Assembly (NCBI RefSeq): GCF_019320115.1
Contig: NC_089588.1
Coordinates: forward strand, 118,387,591-118,451,590
Source: Miscanthus floridulus
Taxonomy: Eukaryota; Streptophyta; Magnoliopsida; Poales; Poaceae
Direction: 5' to 3'
Length of the DNA stretch: 64,000 bases
Shown here: one piece after another, positions 42,300 to 54,424 of the stretch
Position numbering within the stretch: the stretch's first letter is position 1
How the letters are laid out: each line of letters starts with the position of its first letter
Made by a program: the position numbers and the translations under genes
The notes under the pieces: generated by a model
Told to the model about the DNA's origin: nothing
The model's input: only the letters and a program-made list of their open reading frames with translations
Databases searched by the model: none

Positions 42300-43480
42300 T
42301 TACATCGCGCATAGTGAAAGGGTCCGTGACCCATAAACTCCGTTCTCCAACCGTCGGGCGCAACAGAGCGTCACTTCCCTTCCTCCTCTCGCGAGCGCCG
42401 CCGCATCTTCCCTTCCTCCTCTCGCAGGCCCGCCTCCGGTCACAGCAGCTCCGAGGCCTCCCTAACGGGATTTGGTGCTGGGGCGCCTCTGCAGCCCTCC
42501 GCGCTCCCGCCTCCGTCCACGCCATCGATGGCGCCGGGCCCCTGCGCCACGGCCACCACCTCCAGCAGCAGCTCCATCGAGCCCGCCCCAGTGGGATCCG
42601 GCTCTGGAGCGCCTCCGCAGGCGGCGTGGATCTGGGCGGAGCTCCAGCGTGACGGCCAGGCGCGGAGGCAGGTGTGGCGGCGGCCCCCTCTCTGCGACGC
42701 CCATCGCGCCTCTTGCGGCGGCGTCGCTCCTCCAGTCGCGGCGAGCGCGGCTCCTCCACTCCCGGCGCGCGCCTCCTCCACTGCCGGCGGTCGCGGCTCC
42801 TCCACTCCTCCAGTCGCGGTCGCGGCGGTCACGGCTCCTCCACCGCCGGCGGTCGCGGCGAGCGCGGCTCCTCCACTGCCGTCTTCCCCGCTCCAAAGCT
42901 CCGACCCAGGCCGCCGTCTCCGCCCGCCGTCTCGTCCGCGGGCCTGCGCAAGATTTTGCGTCGTCTCTCGTCGACGACGCTTTTTTGCCTTCTGGATGGC
43001 GTCGGACCCAAAATAGGTCCTTTGAATGGGTCTTCTGTTGGAGGATGATTCTAGCTAGGCAAAGCACTGTGCAATACCGATTTTGCGTTTGGGTTCCTTC
43101 ATTGGAGAGTCTTATCACGCTAGTGTCTGCCTTGCTGCCTAACACGCTGGTCGCGCTGTGTGTTAGCAGACCGTCGACGCAACTCGTCTTCAGCTCCTCC
43201 CACGGCAACCTTGGTGAGTTCAATCATTTTCAGTTGAAACACAAACAATTTATTTAGGTTATCAAAAAAAAAAAAGGTTCAAGTCACTGTTGTTGAACTA
43301 TAAACATTTTGCTTTAAATCTTTGTTTACAGATCGCTCGAACTTGAAAGTTATTCTTCTTGTTTCAGTTTGATCTCCGCCGCACTGAAGAAAAGAAACGC
43401 CGTGAGTAGCGGGATCACCTGCATCCCCTCCAAGCAGATTAGTAGTAGAGTGATTGGTTAATCTTGGCAACGCTGTGAGT
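42300..43480 (+). other. GC-rich 5' region of NLR-2 with probable 5' UTR intron
   Basis: GC-rich sequence with a minisatellite-like GGCTCCTCCACTGCCGG pattern (about 42,720-42,890), then an exon-like stretch ending in the donor GGTGAGTT (GT at 43,214). An acceptor GTTTCAG ends at 43,367, leaving a 113-base leader before the NLR-2 ATG. Frames on both strands in the GC-rich part are Arg/Ser/Pro-rich and not gene-like. Transcript support is lacking. Confidence 0.45.
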
Positions 43481-44304
43481 ATGGACCTGGTCACGGGTGC
43501 GCTGGGAATGCTCCCCTCTAAACTGCTGGAGCTGCTCAAGGACGAGTACAAGCTGCAGAAGGGCGTCAAGGTGCAAGTCCAGTCCCTCTCCAGAGAGCTC
43601 CAGTGCATGCACGCCGCCCTCCGCAAGGTGGCCGCAGTGCCATGGGACCAGCTTGACGAGCAGGTCAAGATCTGGGCACGCGAGGTCAGGGAGGCTTCCT
43701 ATGATATTGAAGATATACTTGACACCTTCCTCGTGCGTGTCGAAGGCCATGAGCAGGCTGATCTGAGCAGACTCAAACATGCCATGAAGAAGATGGGAGA
43801 CCTGTTCAGCAAGGGCAAGGCTCGCCGTGAAATTTCATGCGCCATCGAAGACATCACAAAGCAACTTCAGCTGATGACAGAGCGGCGTGATAGGTACAGG
43901 ATCGATGATCTTGTGGCCAAGCCTGCTGCTACAACAAGTATTGATCCACGGCTCTCGGCTCTGTACACAAAAGTGCCACAGCTGGTGGGCATAGGAAAGC
44001 CAAGGGATAAGGTTGCAAAACTGCTGACATCAGTAGGGGAAGACATGGAGACCAAGATAGTCTCTATTGTTGGGTTTGGAGGGTTAGGCAAGACTACTCT
44101 TGCTAAAGCTGTGTATGAGAATCTTAGTCCGGATGTCTGTTTCAAAGCTTTTGTTCCAGTTGGCCAGAATCCAGATTTGAAGAAAGTGTTAAAGGATATT
44201 CTCATTGCTTTTGACAAGTCGAATTATACAAAGGAATTCAATTTAACTATATTGGATGAAAGGCAGCTAATCGATGAACTTCGAGAGTTCCTCAAGGATA
44301 AGAG

Positions 44305-44553
44305 GTAGTCATATTCTTACTTAGAGCCTTTTAATTTATTTTACAAGTTGAACAATCATTTGAGAAATCTATAACCTGCAGATTGAATCTATTACAAAAT
44401 TAAATATTTTAGTTTTCATTTCTTTTTGTTCTTATCTAATCCCTGGATAGTATTTTCGAATGTTTTTCCCTCTATCCAACAATTCGTGTCATCTTGAATG
44501 AGTTATTATGTATTTTTCATGAAACTATGACTCCTTCATTTCCATGCTTATAG
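44305..44553 (+). other. NLR-2 intron within the kinase-2 codon region
   Basis: Starts GTAGTC and ends CTTATAG, splitting an Arg codon (AG|G) just before YFIV. NLR-1 has its acceptor at the same residue, so the intron is ancestral to both. Confidence 0.85.
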
Positions 44554-46410
44554 GTACTTCATTGTTATTGATGACATATGGGATGTACCATCATGGAACA
44601 TAATAAGATATGCTCTGTATGACAATAGCTTGGGAAGCAAAATAGTCATAACTACCCGCAAGCATGATGTTGCCATAAAAGTTGGTTGTTCTTATAACAT
44701 GGAACCCCTTCCCTATGAGAGTTCTAAAGAATTATTCTATGGGAGAATATTTGGCTCTGAACAGAAATGTCCTAAAAAATTTGTGGAAATATCTGAAGGC
44801 ATAATTAAGAAATGTGGAGGCGTGCCATTAGCTATCATTACAACATCAAGTTTGTTGGCAAATAAGTTGGGAAATATGAAAGAGTGGTATGAGTTTTGTG
44901 AGTCTATTGGTTCGGGACTTGGAAGCAGTCCTGATATGGAAAATATGAGAAAGATATTATCACTTAGCTATTATGATCTACCAGCTCATCTGAAGACCTG
45001 CTTATTATACTTAAGTGTATTTCCAGAAGACTATGAGATTGACGTTGGAGGACTGATATGGAAGTGGATAGCTGAAGATTTTGTTCCACCTGGAGAAGGG
45101 GGCCAAAGTTTATTTGAGCTTGGACTGAGTTACTTCTATGAGCTTATAAATAGAAGCCTAGTCCAACTAGTAACGTCGGGTGAGCAAGGTATGCTTGAGA
45201 CTTGCCGTGTGCATGATATGGTCCTTGACCTCATTTGTTCAATATCAAGAGAAGAAAGTTTTGTTGCAACAATACTAGGTGATGCTAAGCAGAATACACC
45301 TTCTAGGGGAAGCAAAGTTCACAGGTTGTCCCTCCACAATGCTACTTGGCCTACAATGGACATGCCAAAACTAAGGTCACTTGCTATCTTCAATGGTGAT
45401 ATAATTAATTCAATGCCATCCTTTTCATGTTATTATCTTCTTCGTGTATTGGATCTGCAGCCTTACGGACCTTCCAAGTTTGAGTTTTGTCGGGAACTTA
45501 TTTCACCTAAGGTATCTGGGGCTAAAAAATACTAGATATGGTGGTGAGCTCCCATCAGAGATAGGGAGGCTACAGCTTTTGCAGACAATAAAGCTATTTG
45601 AAACAGCAGAGATAGGTATAAAAGAATTGCCATCAAGTATTGTTGAGCTAAGACGACTGATGTGTCTGGATCTTGATTTTATTATCTGTCTGCCAAATGG
45701 ATTGAGGAATCTAACATCCTTAGAAGTGCTAGAGGGTGGAATTGTTGATTCTGCGCACATTGCGGAAGAGCTAGGCCATTTGACGCAGCTGAGGAGCCTT
45801 TATGTTGAGCTAAAATTGGGCAAGGAAACAGGATGTGATGATGAGGGCATATGCAAAGCTTTAGTGGAGTCCCTAGGTAAACTGCAAAACATCCGACATC
45901 TAGGAATAATCTCAGAAGGCGTGGTGATTAATCTTGAAGGCTCGCTGGAGTCCCTAGGCAATCTGTCCAATCTTCGTATTGATGAAACTAGTTTGTTGCC
46001 CACATGGATTAATCCTGGATCGCTTCTCCTCCTATCCTCCCTCCAGATATGTGTGGCTCAGGTGCGAAGGGAGGACATCCAAGTCCTCGGGATGCTGCAG
46101 GCTCTTGGTATTCTGAAAGTGAGGGTGTCTGGTGACAACAAACAAGTGCTGGGAAGGTTCATGGTTGGCCCTGATGCCTTTCCATGTGCAAGAACGTGCA
46201 TATTCTTTGGTTTTCAAACTGTGCCGTCTATGTTCCCACGAGGAGCTATGCCCAGGCTTGAACAGTTTAGTTTCTGTATCCGCCCGGAGGATTTCTTCCA
46301 AGGTGAATTTACTACAGATGACCTATCCTTGGACCACCTCCCGTCCCTTCGGAGTGTGTCTGTCTATCTTTATCATGGAAAGGAAAAGATCGACGAGGAG
46401 ATGGAAATGA

Positions 46411-46654
46411 GGCCTTGTTTAGTTCCACCCCAACTTCCAAAAAGTTGCTACAGTACCTGTCACAGCGAATGTTTGCGGCCCGTGCATGGAGCATTAAATG
46501 TAGACGAAAAGAAAAACTAATTGCACAGTTTGGTGGAAAATTGCGAGACGAACGTTTTGAGCCTAATTAGTCCATGTTTGAACACTATTTGCCAAATAAA
46601 AACGAACGTGCTACAGTAGCCCCAAAATCTAAATTCCTACAACTAAACAAGGCC
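46411..46654 (+). mobile_element. Tourist-like (PIF/Harbinger) MITE in NLR-2
   Basis: 244 bp, ends GGCCTTGTTTAGTTCC and AACTAAACAAGGCC, flanked by TGA on both sides (46,408-46,410 and 46,655-46,657). The sequence type is a very abundant MITE of panicoid grasses, with inner words such as 'gcatta-atgtagacgaaa' and 'aacgttttgagcctaattag'. It interrupts codons near the NLR-2 C-terminus. Confidence 0.88.
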
Positions 46655-46725
46655 TGAAAGTGAAAGAGAAGCTGAGGCAAGAGGCGGATGACCACCCCAA
46701 CCACCCTTCCGTTTATTTTTTTTAG

Positions 46726-47995
46726 GTTGATTGATTGGATTGGATTCTACGTGTCCCTTACTGAATGCATGTACGTACTCGATCACTCCTTTTTTTCTAC
46801 AGAATGCATGCATCTCCTACTGCTGTTAATTAGTGCACTCATGACTTGTTCGCTGCATGCATGTTTTTTTCCCCGTATCGTAGCAGTTCTTAGTTCTGAG
46901 TATAGCCCGTAATTGGTGCAAATTATATATTCTACAGCTGGTCTTCTTTCGCTGTGCACGAGAACAACGCATGCGCTCGTCTACAAGCAGCCGCCTCAGG
47001 GCCGGCTGTGTTGGTGTGTCCTCCCGCCCCAGTCACGCTGTGTCGGTGTACACGGAGGAGCGGCACAAGCTGTGTGGTCAAGCAAGTGGTGGAGCTCTGT
47101 TCCTTTTCCGGTTTTCCCTTTAATTTCATGTATTGTAAAGGCATTTTGGAGATATTGATTACATATACTCCATTACCCGAATATACTTGGAAACTATGGT
47201 GCGTGTCATGAACAGTTTTTTTTTGCACTATATATGCTGCCAACAACGGTACTCGATATATAGTCACTACATAATCTGTACTATATAGTCACCTAGAGTT
47301 TAAAATGTTTGCTTCATTGAATAGATGATCTCTCTGTAGGGCTTGTTTGACTGACCCCCTGTGGACTTTGGCCTCTCCAGCCTTTTCAATGTGATGTACC
47401 AGTACCACATAAGATAGTTGTAGAACCAGAGAGAAATGGGACAGTCCTACTCCTAAATGCATCGAACTCACATTTTCAGTTACAACTACCAGCTTTAGTG
47501 ACTAGCAAACCTAGTGAGCAGGTGTGCTCGCCGATTGCTCATCTGGGCGGGCGACTAGCAACTGAATCCTGGGGTGTTGCAACACTAGTCCGGGTGGCCA
47601 GACCCTTGCCCAGTGCAACACAGCAGCCACATTCTTTACCGCTTTTGTCACTCGTATTTTATTTTTCTTTCTCCCACATTTACTTCCTTATTATTGAAAT
47701 GTCTAATTTCTCTCATTATTTTCCTCATCCTTTCTGTGTTATGCCCAATTAGCATCCGCCTCATTTGAATTTCGACGCACATGGAATTGGAGCTCTCATA
47801 GAGTTGATGTAATTATTTTGCTCTTCTGGCCTATTACGTCACACTGAGTACTCCTTTTTATGTTTTGTCGCGGTAGGTATAGCACAAATCTCCAAAGACA
47901 CGTCGCTCAGTACCCAGCGAGGGGGCCGGCGACAGCGCCATCGCTCCACCGTCTCGCCCGCTCGACTCGCTCAGTGCGCTCGTTGCGGCTGAGGA
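46726..47995 (+). other. 3' flank of NLR-2, no gene seen
   Basis: AT-rich near the gene, mixed afterwards. It probably contains the NLR-2 3' UTR. Short frames here show no domain and no conserved partner in the window. Confidence 0.5.
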
Positions 47996-48010
47996 GAGAA
48001 GAGAGAGCGG

Positions 48011-48012
<2 letters not shown>

Positions 48013-48042
<30 letters not shown>
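48013..48042 (+). repeat. (GA)n microsatellite
   Basis: About fifteen GA units with one early interruption, just before the leader of the copia element. Confidence 0.9.
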
Positions 48043-48044
<2 letters not shown>

Positions 48045-48796
48045 AAAGTGAAGAATGGGTTAGGGTTTCAGGGGAGCCGCAGCCGTCGTGGTTTTGATCC
48101 AGCGACGCGCGCGGATGGCCGTCGGATCAGCGCGGACGGCCAAGATCGATCGGGCCGACTCGCGGCCCAGGCGGGCGAGGGCGCGAGGCCGAATTCCCAG
48201 CCCAGGCCCAGGTTGCGGCCTGGGCGCGGGGGAGCGCGCCGGAGAGAGCGCGGGCGGCCGTGGGCCGTGGGCCGCTTCTGCTGCTATGGGCCGAAATGGC
48301 CACAACACAGTGAAAAAGAATTTTTGTTTTATTTTTTTCCAGAAACCTTTTTATACATATTTGCTGAATTTCAATTGAATTTTGATGTCCAACTCTGCAC
48401 AATTTTGATCCAACGACAATTTTGTTCAGAGAAAAGTACAGTTCTATAAAGTTTCTGGAAAAATAATAATGAGAATATTTACGCTTTCCGCTGCGTATTT
48501 AAAGATGTTATTTTTATTATTAAATTTGAACCAACGGGAGAATTTAATTTTGAAAAATGGATATGTTTTAATTGATTATAATATTGTTATTATTCCGACC
48601 AGCGTTGATTAATGGCAATATTATGATGTTTTGTCTTGCATTAATTCTGTTTCTGCCCAACGGTGATGTAGAATCAATATAGAGAACAATTGTATGTTTT
48701 AATTTTGATCAACGTTGGAACTAAGGCATGCAATTGTTTTATTATTATTTATGTTATCACACTATTTGAATTGTGTTTTCAGGTGGATACAACTTA

Positions 48797-51700
48797 ATGG
48801 GTTGTATGAAAGAGATCCCCACTCTGAAAGGTGACAACTACACGAAGTGGAAGAAAAAGATAGACATGACTTTCATCTTGGCTGAGGTGGACTGGGTAGT
48901 CACCACACCGTGTCCCACAGAGCCTGTGGCACCGGTGAGGGAGACAAACAAGACTGATGCCGCTTGGGCAACAAGAGAGAGGGATTTTGCATCCCAAAGA
49001 ATGTCATATGACCTTGAGCATAGGAAATGGGTCACTGCCAACAAGAAGTGTTTGGCTGTGATAAAGAACACGATTGAGCCTGCAATTGTGGGCTCAATCC
49101 CAGAGTGTGACACCGTCACCGAGTATCTCGAAAGAATAAAGAGTCAGTTCACTGGCTCTTCAAAGACATATGCTACCCAGCTGATAAAGTAGCTGGTGAC
49201 AGAGAGGTAGTCTGGTAATGGTGGTATAAGAGAGCACATACTAAAGATGAGCAATTTGGCATCTAAGCTAAAACCAATAGATCTGGCTCTCAAGGAAGAG
49301 TTCCTTATCCATCTGATTTTTGCTTCCTTGCCAAAAGAGTTTGACACTTTTGTTGTTAACTACAATATACAGCCCGAGAAATGGACATGGAGAGGCTCAT
49401 GGCTATGTGTGTGCAAGAGGAGGAGAGAATGAAAGCTGCCAATGGTGGCTCTATCAATTATTTGAAAGACAATAAGAAAAAGAATAATAATGCTAACTCC
49501 TCCTCAAAGTCAAAGGGAAAGGGTCCCATGCTGCATCAGCCTCAGCAAAACAAGTTTACAGTAGAGAAAGATCAATGTCTCTATTGCAAGAAAATGGGAC
49601 ATTATAAGAAAGATTGTCCCGATTACTTAAAGATGATTATGGCAAAGAAAGGTGAGAAAATTATTATGTTCTTAAATGAATCCCTGTATGTACAGTATTT
49701 GAAATCTACTTGGTGGATTGACTCAGGTGCAACTGTTCATGTTGCTAATTCTTTACAGGGATTCCGTTTGACGAGGACTACGCAAAGAAGCGAAAGACAC
49801 GTTAAAGTAGCAAATGGAGCCCGGGCAAAAGTTGAAGCCATTGGCGATCTTTCTCTAGAGCTTGCTAATGGTTTCAAACTTATACTTAGAGATGTTCTTT
49901 ATGTTCCCTCATTACAGAGAAACTTGATTAGTGTTTCATGCTTGGACAATGATGGATATGATCGCCATTTTGGAAATAGCAAATGTAAGATAATATATAA
50001 TAATGCATGTGTTGGTCTTGCTATCTTACAAAATGAGCTTTATTTGTTATCAGTACGTGATGATGTGAATGTTGTATGCGATGATGGGAACGTTGCGTGC
50101 GTCAAAGAGAATGTATCCTCGTCTGTGGATGTAAACATAAAACAAAAGAGAGCTCACGATGCATTGTCGAAATTATGGCACTGTCGTTTAGGCCATATTT
50201 CGAGGGGGAGAATAGAAAGACTAGTTAAGAATGATATTCTTCCTCCATTAGAGCTCTCAGATTTAGAACAATGCAGAGAATGCATTAAAGGAAAGTATGT
50301 AAAGAAAATTAAGAAAGATGTCAAACGAAGTGCAGGAATTCTACAGATTATTTACACAGATATATGTGGTCCGTTTCCTGTAAAGAGTGTGGATGGTTAT
50401 GATTCATTCATAACATTCACAAATGATTACTCCCATTATGGCTATATTTATCCAATCAAAGAAAGAACATAAGCATTGGATAAATTTAAGATATTTAAGG
50501 CAGAAGTTGAAAACCAACACAATTTCAAGATCAAGATAGTCAGGTCCGACCGTGGGGGGGAGTACTACGGTCGGCATACCCCATATGGCCAAGTTCCTGG
50601 ACCTTTTGCAAGGTTCTTACAGGAGAATGCATAGTAGCCCAGTATTCTACACCGAGCGAATCTCAGCAAAATGGAGTAGCTGAAAGACGTAACCGTACCC
50701 TAATGGATATGGTGCGTAGTATGATAAGTTACTCCACCTTACCGTTGAGCCTGTGGATGGAGGCGTTAAAAACCGCCATTCATATTCTCAATAGAGTACC
50801 AAGTAAGTCGGTGCCCAAAACACCGTATGAGTTGTGGACAGGAAGAGTACCCTCACTAAACCACTTACGTGTGTGGGGGAGTCCTGCTAAGGCTAAAATA
50901 TTTAACCCAAACATTGAGAAACTAGATCCCAAAGCAATAAGTTGCCATTTCATTGGCTACCCAGAAAAGTCAAAAGGTTTTCATTTCTACTGTCCAGACA
51001 GACATACAAAGTTTATGGAAATGAGACACGCTGTCTTCCTAGAGGATGAAATGATGAGGGGAAGCATGGTAGCTCGAGAAATTGACCTTGAAGAGAAGCG
51101 GGTGTATGCGCCCACTCCGATGATTCATGAGCTATTTTTCTCACTACCTGCCGTCGCTGCACCGACAGTGCAAGATACTGTGGTTCCAACACCTGTTGTT
51201 ATTCCGCCTATGGCAACAATAAATGATGATGAGGAACCTGTTCTTTAGGATCCTGTAGAACCTATTGTCACAAATGAGGGGGAGCAACAACAGCCTCAAA
51301 CAGAAGATGTGCCAAATGTGGAGGCCCCTAGAAGGTCTCAAAGAGTTAGAAAATCAGCTATTCCTGCTGATTATGAAGTGTACAACACTGAGGAATTTCA
51401 AATGGAGGATGATCCCACCTCATTTGAAGAAGCCATGAGAAGTGATCATTCATCAAAGTGGCTTGAGGCCATGAAAGATGAAATGAAATTTATGAATGCC
51501 AATAAAGTTTGGAATTTGGAGATAATTCCTAAAGGAGCCAAAACAATAGGCTATAAATGGGTCTACAAAACAAAACTTGACTCTCAAGGGAATATAGAGA
51601 GATATAAGGCACGACTTATGGCAAAAGGCTTTACGCAAAGAGAAGTGATTGATTACAATGAGACCTTTTCTCCATTCTTATGTAAGGATTCCTTCAGAAT

Positions 51701-52030
51701 TATAATGGCATTAGTGCCACATTACGATTTAGAATTACATCAGATGGATGTAAAGATGACATTTCTCAACTGTGACTTGGAGGAAAATGTTTACATGGCA
51801 CAACCGAAAGGTTTTATCATGGAAGGAAAAGAACGAATAGGATGCCGCCTAAAGAAATCCATTTATGGATTAAAACAAGTTTACATGGCACAACCGAATA
51901 GGATGCCGCCTAAAGAAAGGTTTTACATGGCACAACCGAAAGGTTTTATCATGGAAGGCCCAAAGATAAGTATCTATTTCAGAACAGAGTGGTGTGTTGT
52001 AGCTGTTAAATCTATCGGCAATGGACCGTG
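48797..52030 (+). pseudogene. Copia gag-pol, decayed
   Basis: Gag starts MGCMKEIPTLKGDNYTKWKK and includes the zinc knuckle CLYCKKMGHYKKDCP. Next come the protease motif WWIDSGATVHVANS, the GAG-pre-integrase HCRLGHISRGRIERLV, and the integrase core with [18 protein letters not shown] and [15 protein letters not shown]. Reverse transcriptase keeps GYKWVYKTK and YKARLMAKGFTQ, then QMDVKMTFLN, and stops after KKSIYGLKQ; the YVDD box and RNase H are missing. Stops: TAG 49,190, TAG 49,208, TAA 50,470, TAG 51,246. Frameshifts near 49,380 and 50,580-50,640. After KSIYGLKQ the sequence repeats the YMAQP segment twice more (51,879 and 51,921) before ending. Confidence 0.87.
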
Positions 52031-52123
52031 ACGATAAGACATGCTCTATGCGCTAATCTTTAATGGAATGAACAAAAGTAAATGATATGAAAGTAAAAGA
52101 TGGAAAGAGATCAAGGGGGAGAT

Positions 52124-52550
52124 TGTTAGATTGATCTCTAAGCCTAACCGGACCCAACGGCCCAGTCCACCATGGCTGGAGGGCTCTTGTCACCCTGCGC
52201 TATAAAAAAGAGGTGGGGGCCGACGGCTCTAATTACGAGATTGACCTGAGCCGAGCTCCCCACCGACACCCAAACCCTAATCCGATCACAGAGGGATGCA
52301 GCCAGTGACAGGAAGCGACCAGCCGCGCCGCCTCCGGACTTCACTGCCTTCACCGCCGGTCGCCACTGCTCATCACCGACGCCCTCTTCCCTGACCATCG
52401 CTGCCCTAGCGCAGATCGACTCCATGGCGGACGCGAGCGGATCTTCCACTGCGGTGTCAGGTTTGACACGTCCATCTTCTACTCTACCCCTCTATGTCTC
52501 TCGTTGCAGTAGTAGATGTACTGGGGCTCGTGATTCTATTCAACAGCAAG
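52124..52550 (+). repeat. Copia 3' LTR
   Basis: Begins TGTTAGATTG right after the polypurine tract, with TATAAAAAAG at 52,201 and CAAACCCTAA-type leader sequence after it. The right end is placed near 'ctattcaaca' but is uncertain, since no 5' LTR is available for comparison. Confidence 0.65.
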
Positions 52551-53666
52551 TACCCAGCTAGACCTATGTTCGTAGTGGTTCAACAGTCACAACACTGGGC
52601 TCCTACCCGCCACCAACAGCAAGAGAGATGCTCTGGGTTTGGTCAATTCAGGAGGAAACTATATATACGACTGCCTGGCCCAGGACCGCATCAAAGCGAA
52701 ATGGCTTCATCCCGTTCCATGCACAGTATTGGCATCTCCCCTGACCGCAGGGAAATGGATACAAGAAGAAGCTAGGATCTCTTTATCCTGACAGCCTGAC
52801 TGTAGGATGTTCCGAATGGTTATCAACTGATGTTTTAGCTTCGTGCCAGGAAGAGTACTCTGTATTTGCATCTGAGTCACCAATTCCTCATGGAGATCTC
52901 GTCCACGCCTAAGTGACAAAACAACACGTGCTCAGTGCACGGCTTCATGGAGATCAAGCTTGTTACTCCCAGATTTGGTGCCGCCGTGGCCCCCTAAACA
53001 TTAGCTAGACGCCTAGACGTATATATATTCCAAGTGCCCCAGATACAGTGACAGACAGTGCTGTGAGCCCCGTACGTCCATCTGGCATTATGTGCCTTGC
53101 GAAACCAAGATCACGCAGACCGGTTAGCTGGCTTTCTTCCCTCTTTTTCGTTTGGGTGTGTGGCTATCGCTACTTTGGCCTGCATTTTGCAAACGGTTAG
53201 TCAGAGCCCATGCTGAACACTGTATGTTCAGTGCAATTCGCTACTGGTAGTCTCACAGATACTTCCTTGATATGGGCTGCATTTTTTCTAATTAACGGTT
53301 GGTTATGGGCCAAGAAGAAGAGACCACGGGCTTGTGCCGTTGGTGGTTGGACTCCTAGTCCTAGGCTTTGCAACTGTAATAACATACGTGGGTTCTGTGC
53401 ACAAGCAAACATTTTTTTTTGAAAGGAACGCACAAGCAAACAATTGATGACCTCGAGCCTCGGCAGCAGAAATTATACTTGTTGGAAGGAAGACGCTTGG
53501 GCCCCCAAAATGGGAAAGGTCATATCTAGGAGCAGGCCAAAGTTTTTGTGGCCCAATTAAGCCCATTCCTTTTATTTCCTATCCGTGCTAAAATGCCCTT
53601 TTAGGCCCAAAACAGGGACTATGTCATTTTCAACAGTCAACTTCAAGTGCTTCCTTCCTGCACTAA
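52551..53666 (+). other. Spacer, no gene seen
   Basis: Mixed composition with short frames lacking domains. The word AACGCACAAGCAAACA resembles the preceding GTGCACAAGCAAACA (53,398-53,460), a small local duplication. Confidence 0.5.
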
Positions 53667-53801
53667 GGGCATGTTTGGTTGCCGCCCTCGCCTGGGCTTG
53701 CCTGCCAGGCAAGCGATTGCAGCCCCAGGCGATCGAAATCCAACGCCTGGGGTCGCTGCCTGGCGTCGGAGCTGCCTGGGAGGCAGCAACTAAACATGCC
53801 C
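53667..53801 (+). mobile_element. Tourist-like MITE
   Basis: 135 bp, ends GGGCATGTTTGGTTGC and GCAACTAAACATGCCC, flanked by TAA on both sides (53,664-53,666 and 53,802-53,804), the PIF/Harbinger target. The inside is GC-rich with repeated CCTGGG/GCCAGGC words that fold back. Confidence 0.85.
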
Positions 53802-53804
53802 TAA

Positions 53805-54424
53805 TAGCAAAAAAAAAACTCCTCTACGATCTTGACCTCACATGTCCACACATAATGTTGGATATTTTATGGGCTTGGCCTGTATAATGTTTAATAAATC
53901 CAATAAATTAAAACTCTACGGATTGTAATAAATAGTGTGCTAGTTATGACTTAGCACCATACGGGATTTTGACTAGATGATGACTCAATTTATATAGTTG
54001 GACATTATCTATCTATATTGAGAAGTTGAGAAAAGTACACTAGCGTGCCACACGCGTGCACGCGCGCCGCCGCCACCGCCGGCCGGGCTATGGCATGCAG
54101 GCGGCAAGCAGACGGACGTATAGTGTTTTGTCAATCAAATCGCATAATCACAGGAGTTACTTCTGTTTTTGATATAATGGCGATTTGATGATGGAAGTTT
54201 CGTCCGTTTCCATTGCTGCCATTGATGGCGAGAGCTCTCTCATCACCTGTCTTCTGATCTCCTCCTGCGTCCCTTCGCTTACCTGTGGGATGGCTTAAAA
54301 GTGCCTGTCTCTCGTCTGTCTTTCCGTTCGCAAGATCCAACCACTGTTCCGCAGCCCCAAAGCTTCTCCGTCCTGGTTCTTGCGCGCACAAGCTCTGGGA
54401 GAGTACGCCTCCAGAACGTCTGCT
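53805..54424 (+). other. Spacer before block C, no gene seen
   Basis: AT-rich, then a short GC-rich patch (54,040-54,110). Nothing recognised. It takes the place where the body of the third NLR gene would be expected. Confidence 0.5.

Larger units (their letters stand above)
43481..46725 (+). pseudogene. NLR-2: nearly complete CC-NB-LRR gene with two lesions
   Basis: Grass CNL immune receptor. Exon 1 (43,481-44,304) codes an Rx-type coiled coil (MDLVTGALGMLPSKLLELLK, with the EDVID-like YDIEDILDTF), P-loop GFGGLGKTT and RNBS-A. A 249-bp phase-2 intron follows. Exon 2 (44,554-46,725) opens in kinase-2 (YFIVIDDIWD), then RNBS-B (GSKIVITTR), GLPL (CGGVPLAII), RNBS-D (LKTCLLYLSVFPEDYEI), VHDMV at the MHD site, and LRRs. 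Lesion 1: four T at 45,485-45,488 shift the frame inside the first LRRs, one T too many. Lesion 2: a Tourist MITE at 46,411-46,654 replaces the C-terminal 23 or so codons with element-coded sequence and a stop at 46,518-46,520. Leaving out the MITE, one TGA duplicate and one T, the frame is exactly 916 codons to the TAG at 46,723-46,725. If the extra T is a sequencing error, a full-length protein with a changed C-terminus would result. Confidence 0.9.
48050..52550 (+). mobile_element. Ty1/copia retrotransposon, 5' LTR missing and pol truncated
   Basis: Order gag, protease, integrase, reverse transcriptase is that of Ty1/copia. A leader with 'tttgaattgtgttttcaggtgg' precedes gag. A purine tract AAGGGGGAG at 52,113-52,121 is followed by TGTTAGATTGATCTC at 52,124, the start of the 3' LTR, with a TATA box at 52,201. 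No copy of that LTR start lies upstream of gag, so the 5' LTR is lost. The left limit is approximate. Confidence 0.83.

Noticed and set aside
42462..43257. Open frames of about 250 codons on both strands before NLR-2
   Set aside because: They mirror each other, are Arg/Ser-rich, and follow a GC-rich minisatellite-like repeat. No homology recognised.
47909..52559. AGTACCCAGC at 47,909 and again at 52,549 as a target duplication for the copia element
   Set aside because: Copia elements duplicate about 5 bp, no TG LTR start follows the left copy, and no 5' LTR exists there. Probably chance.
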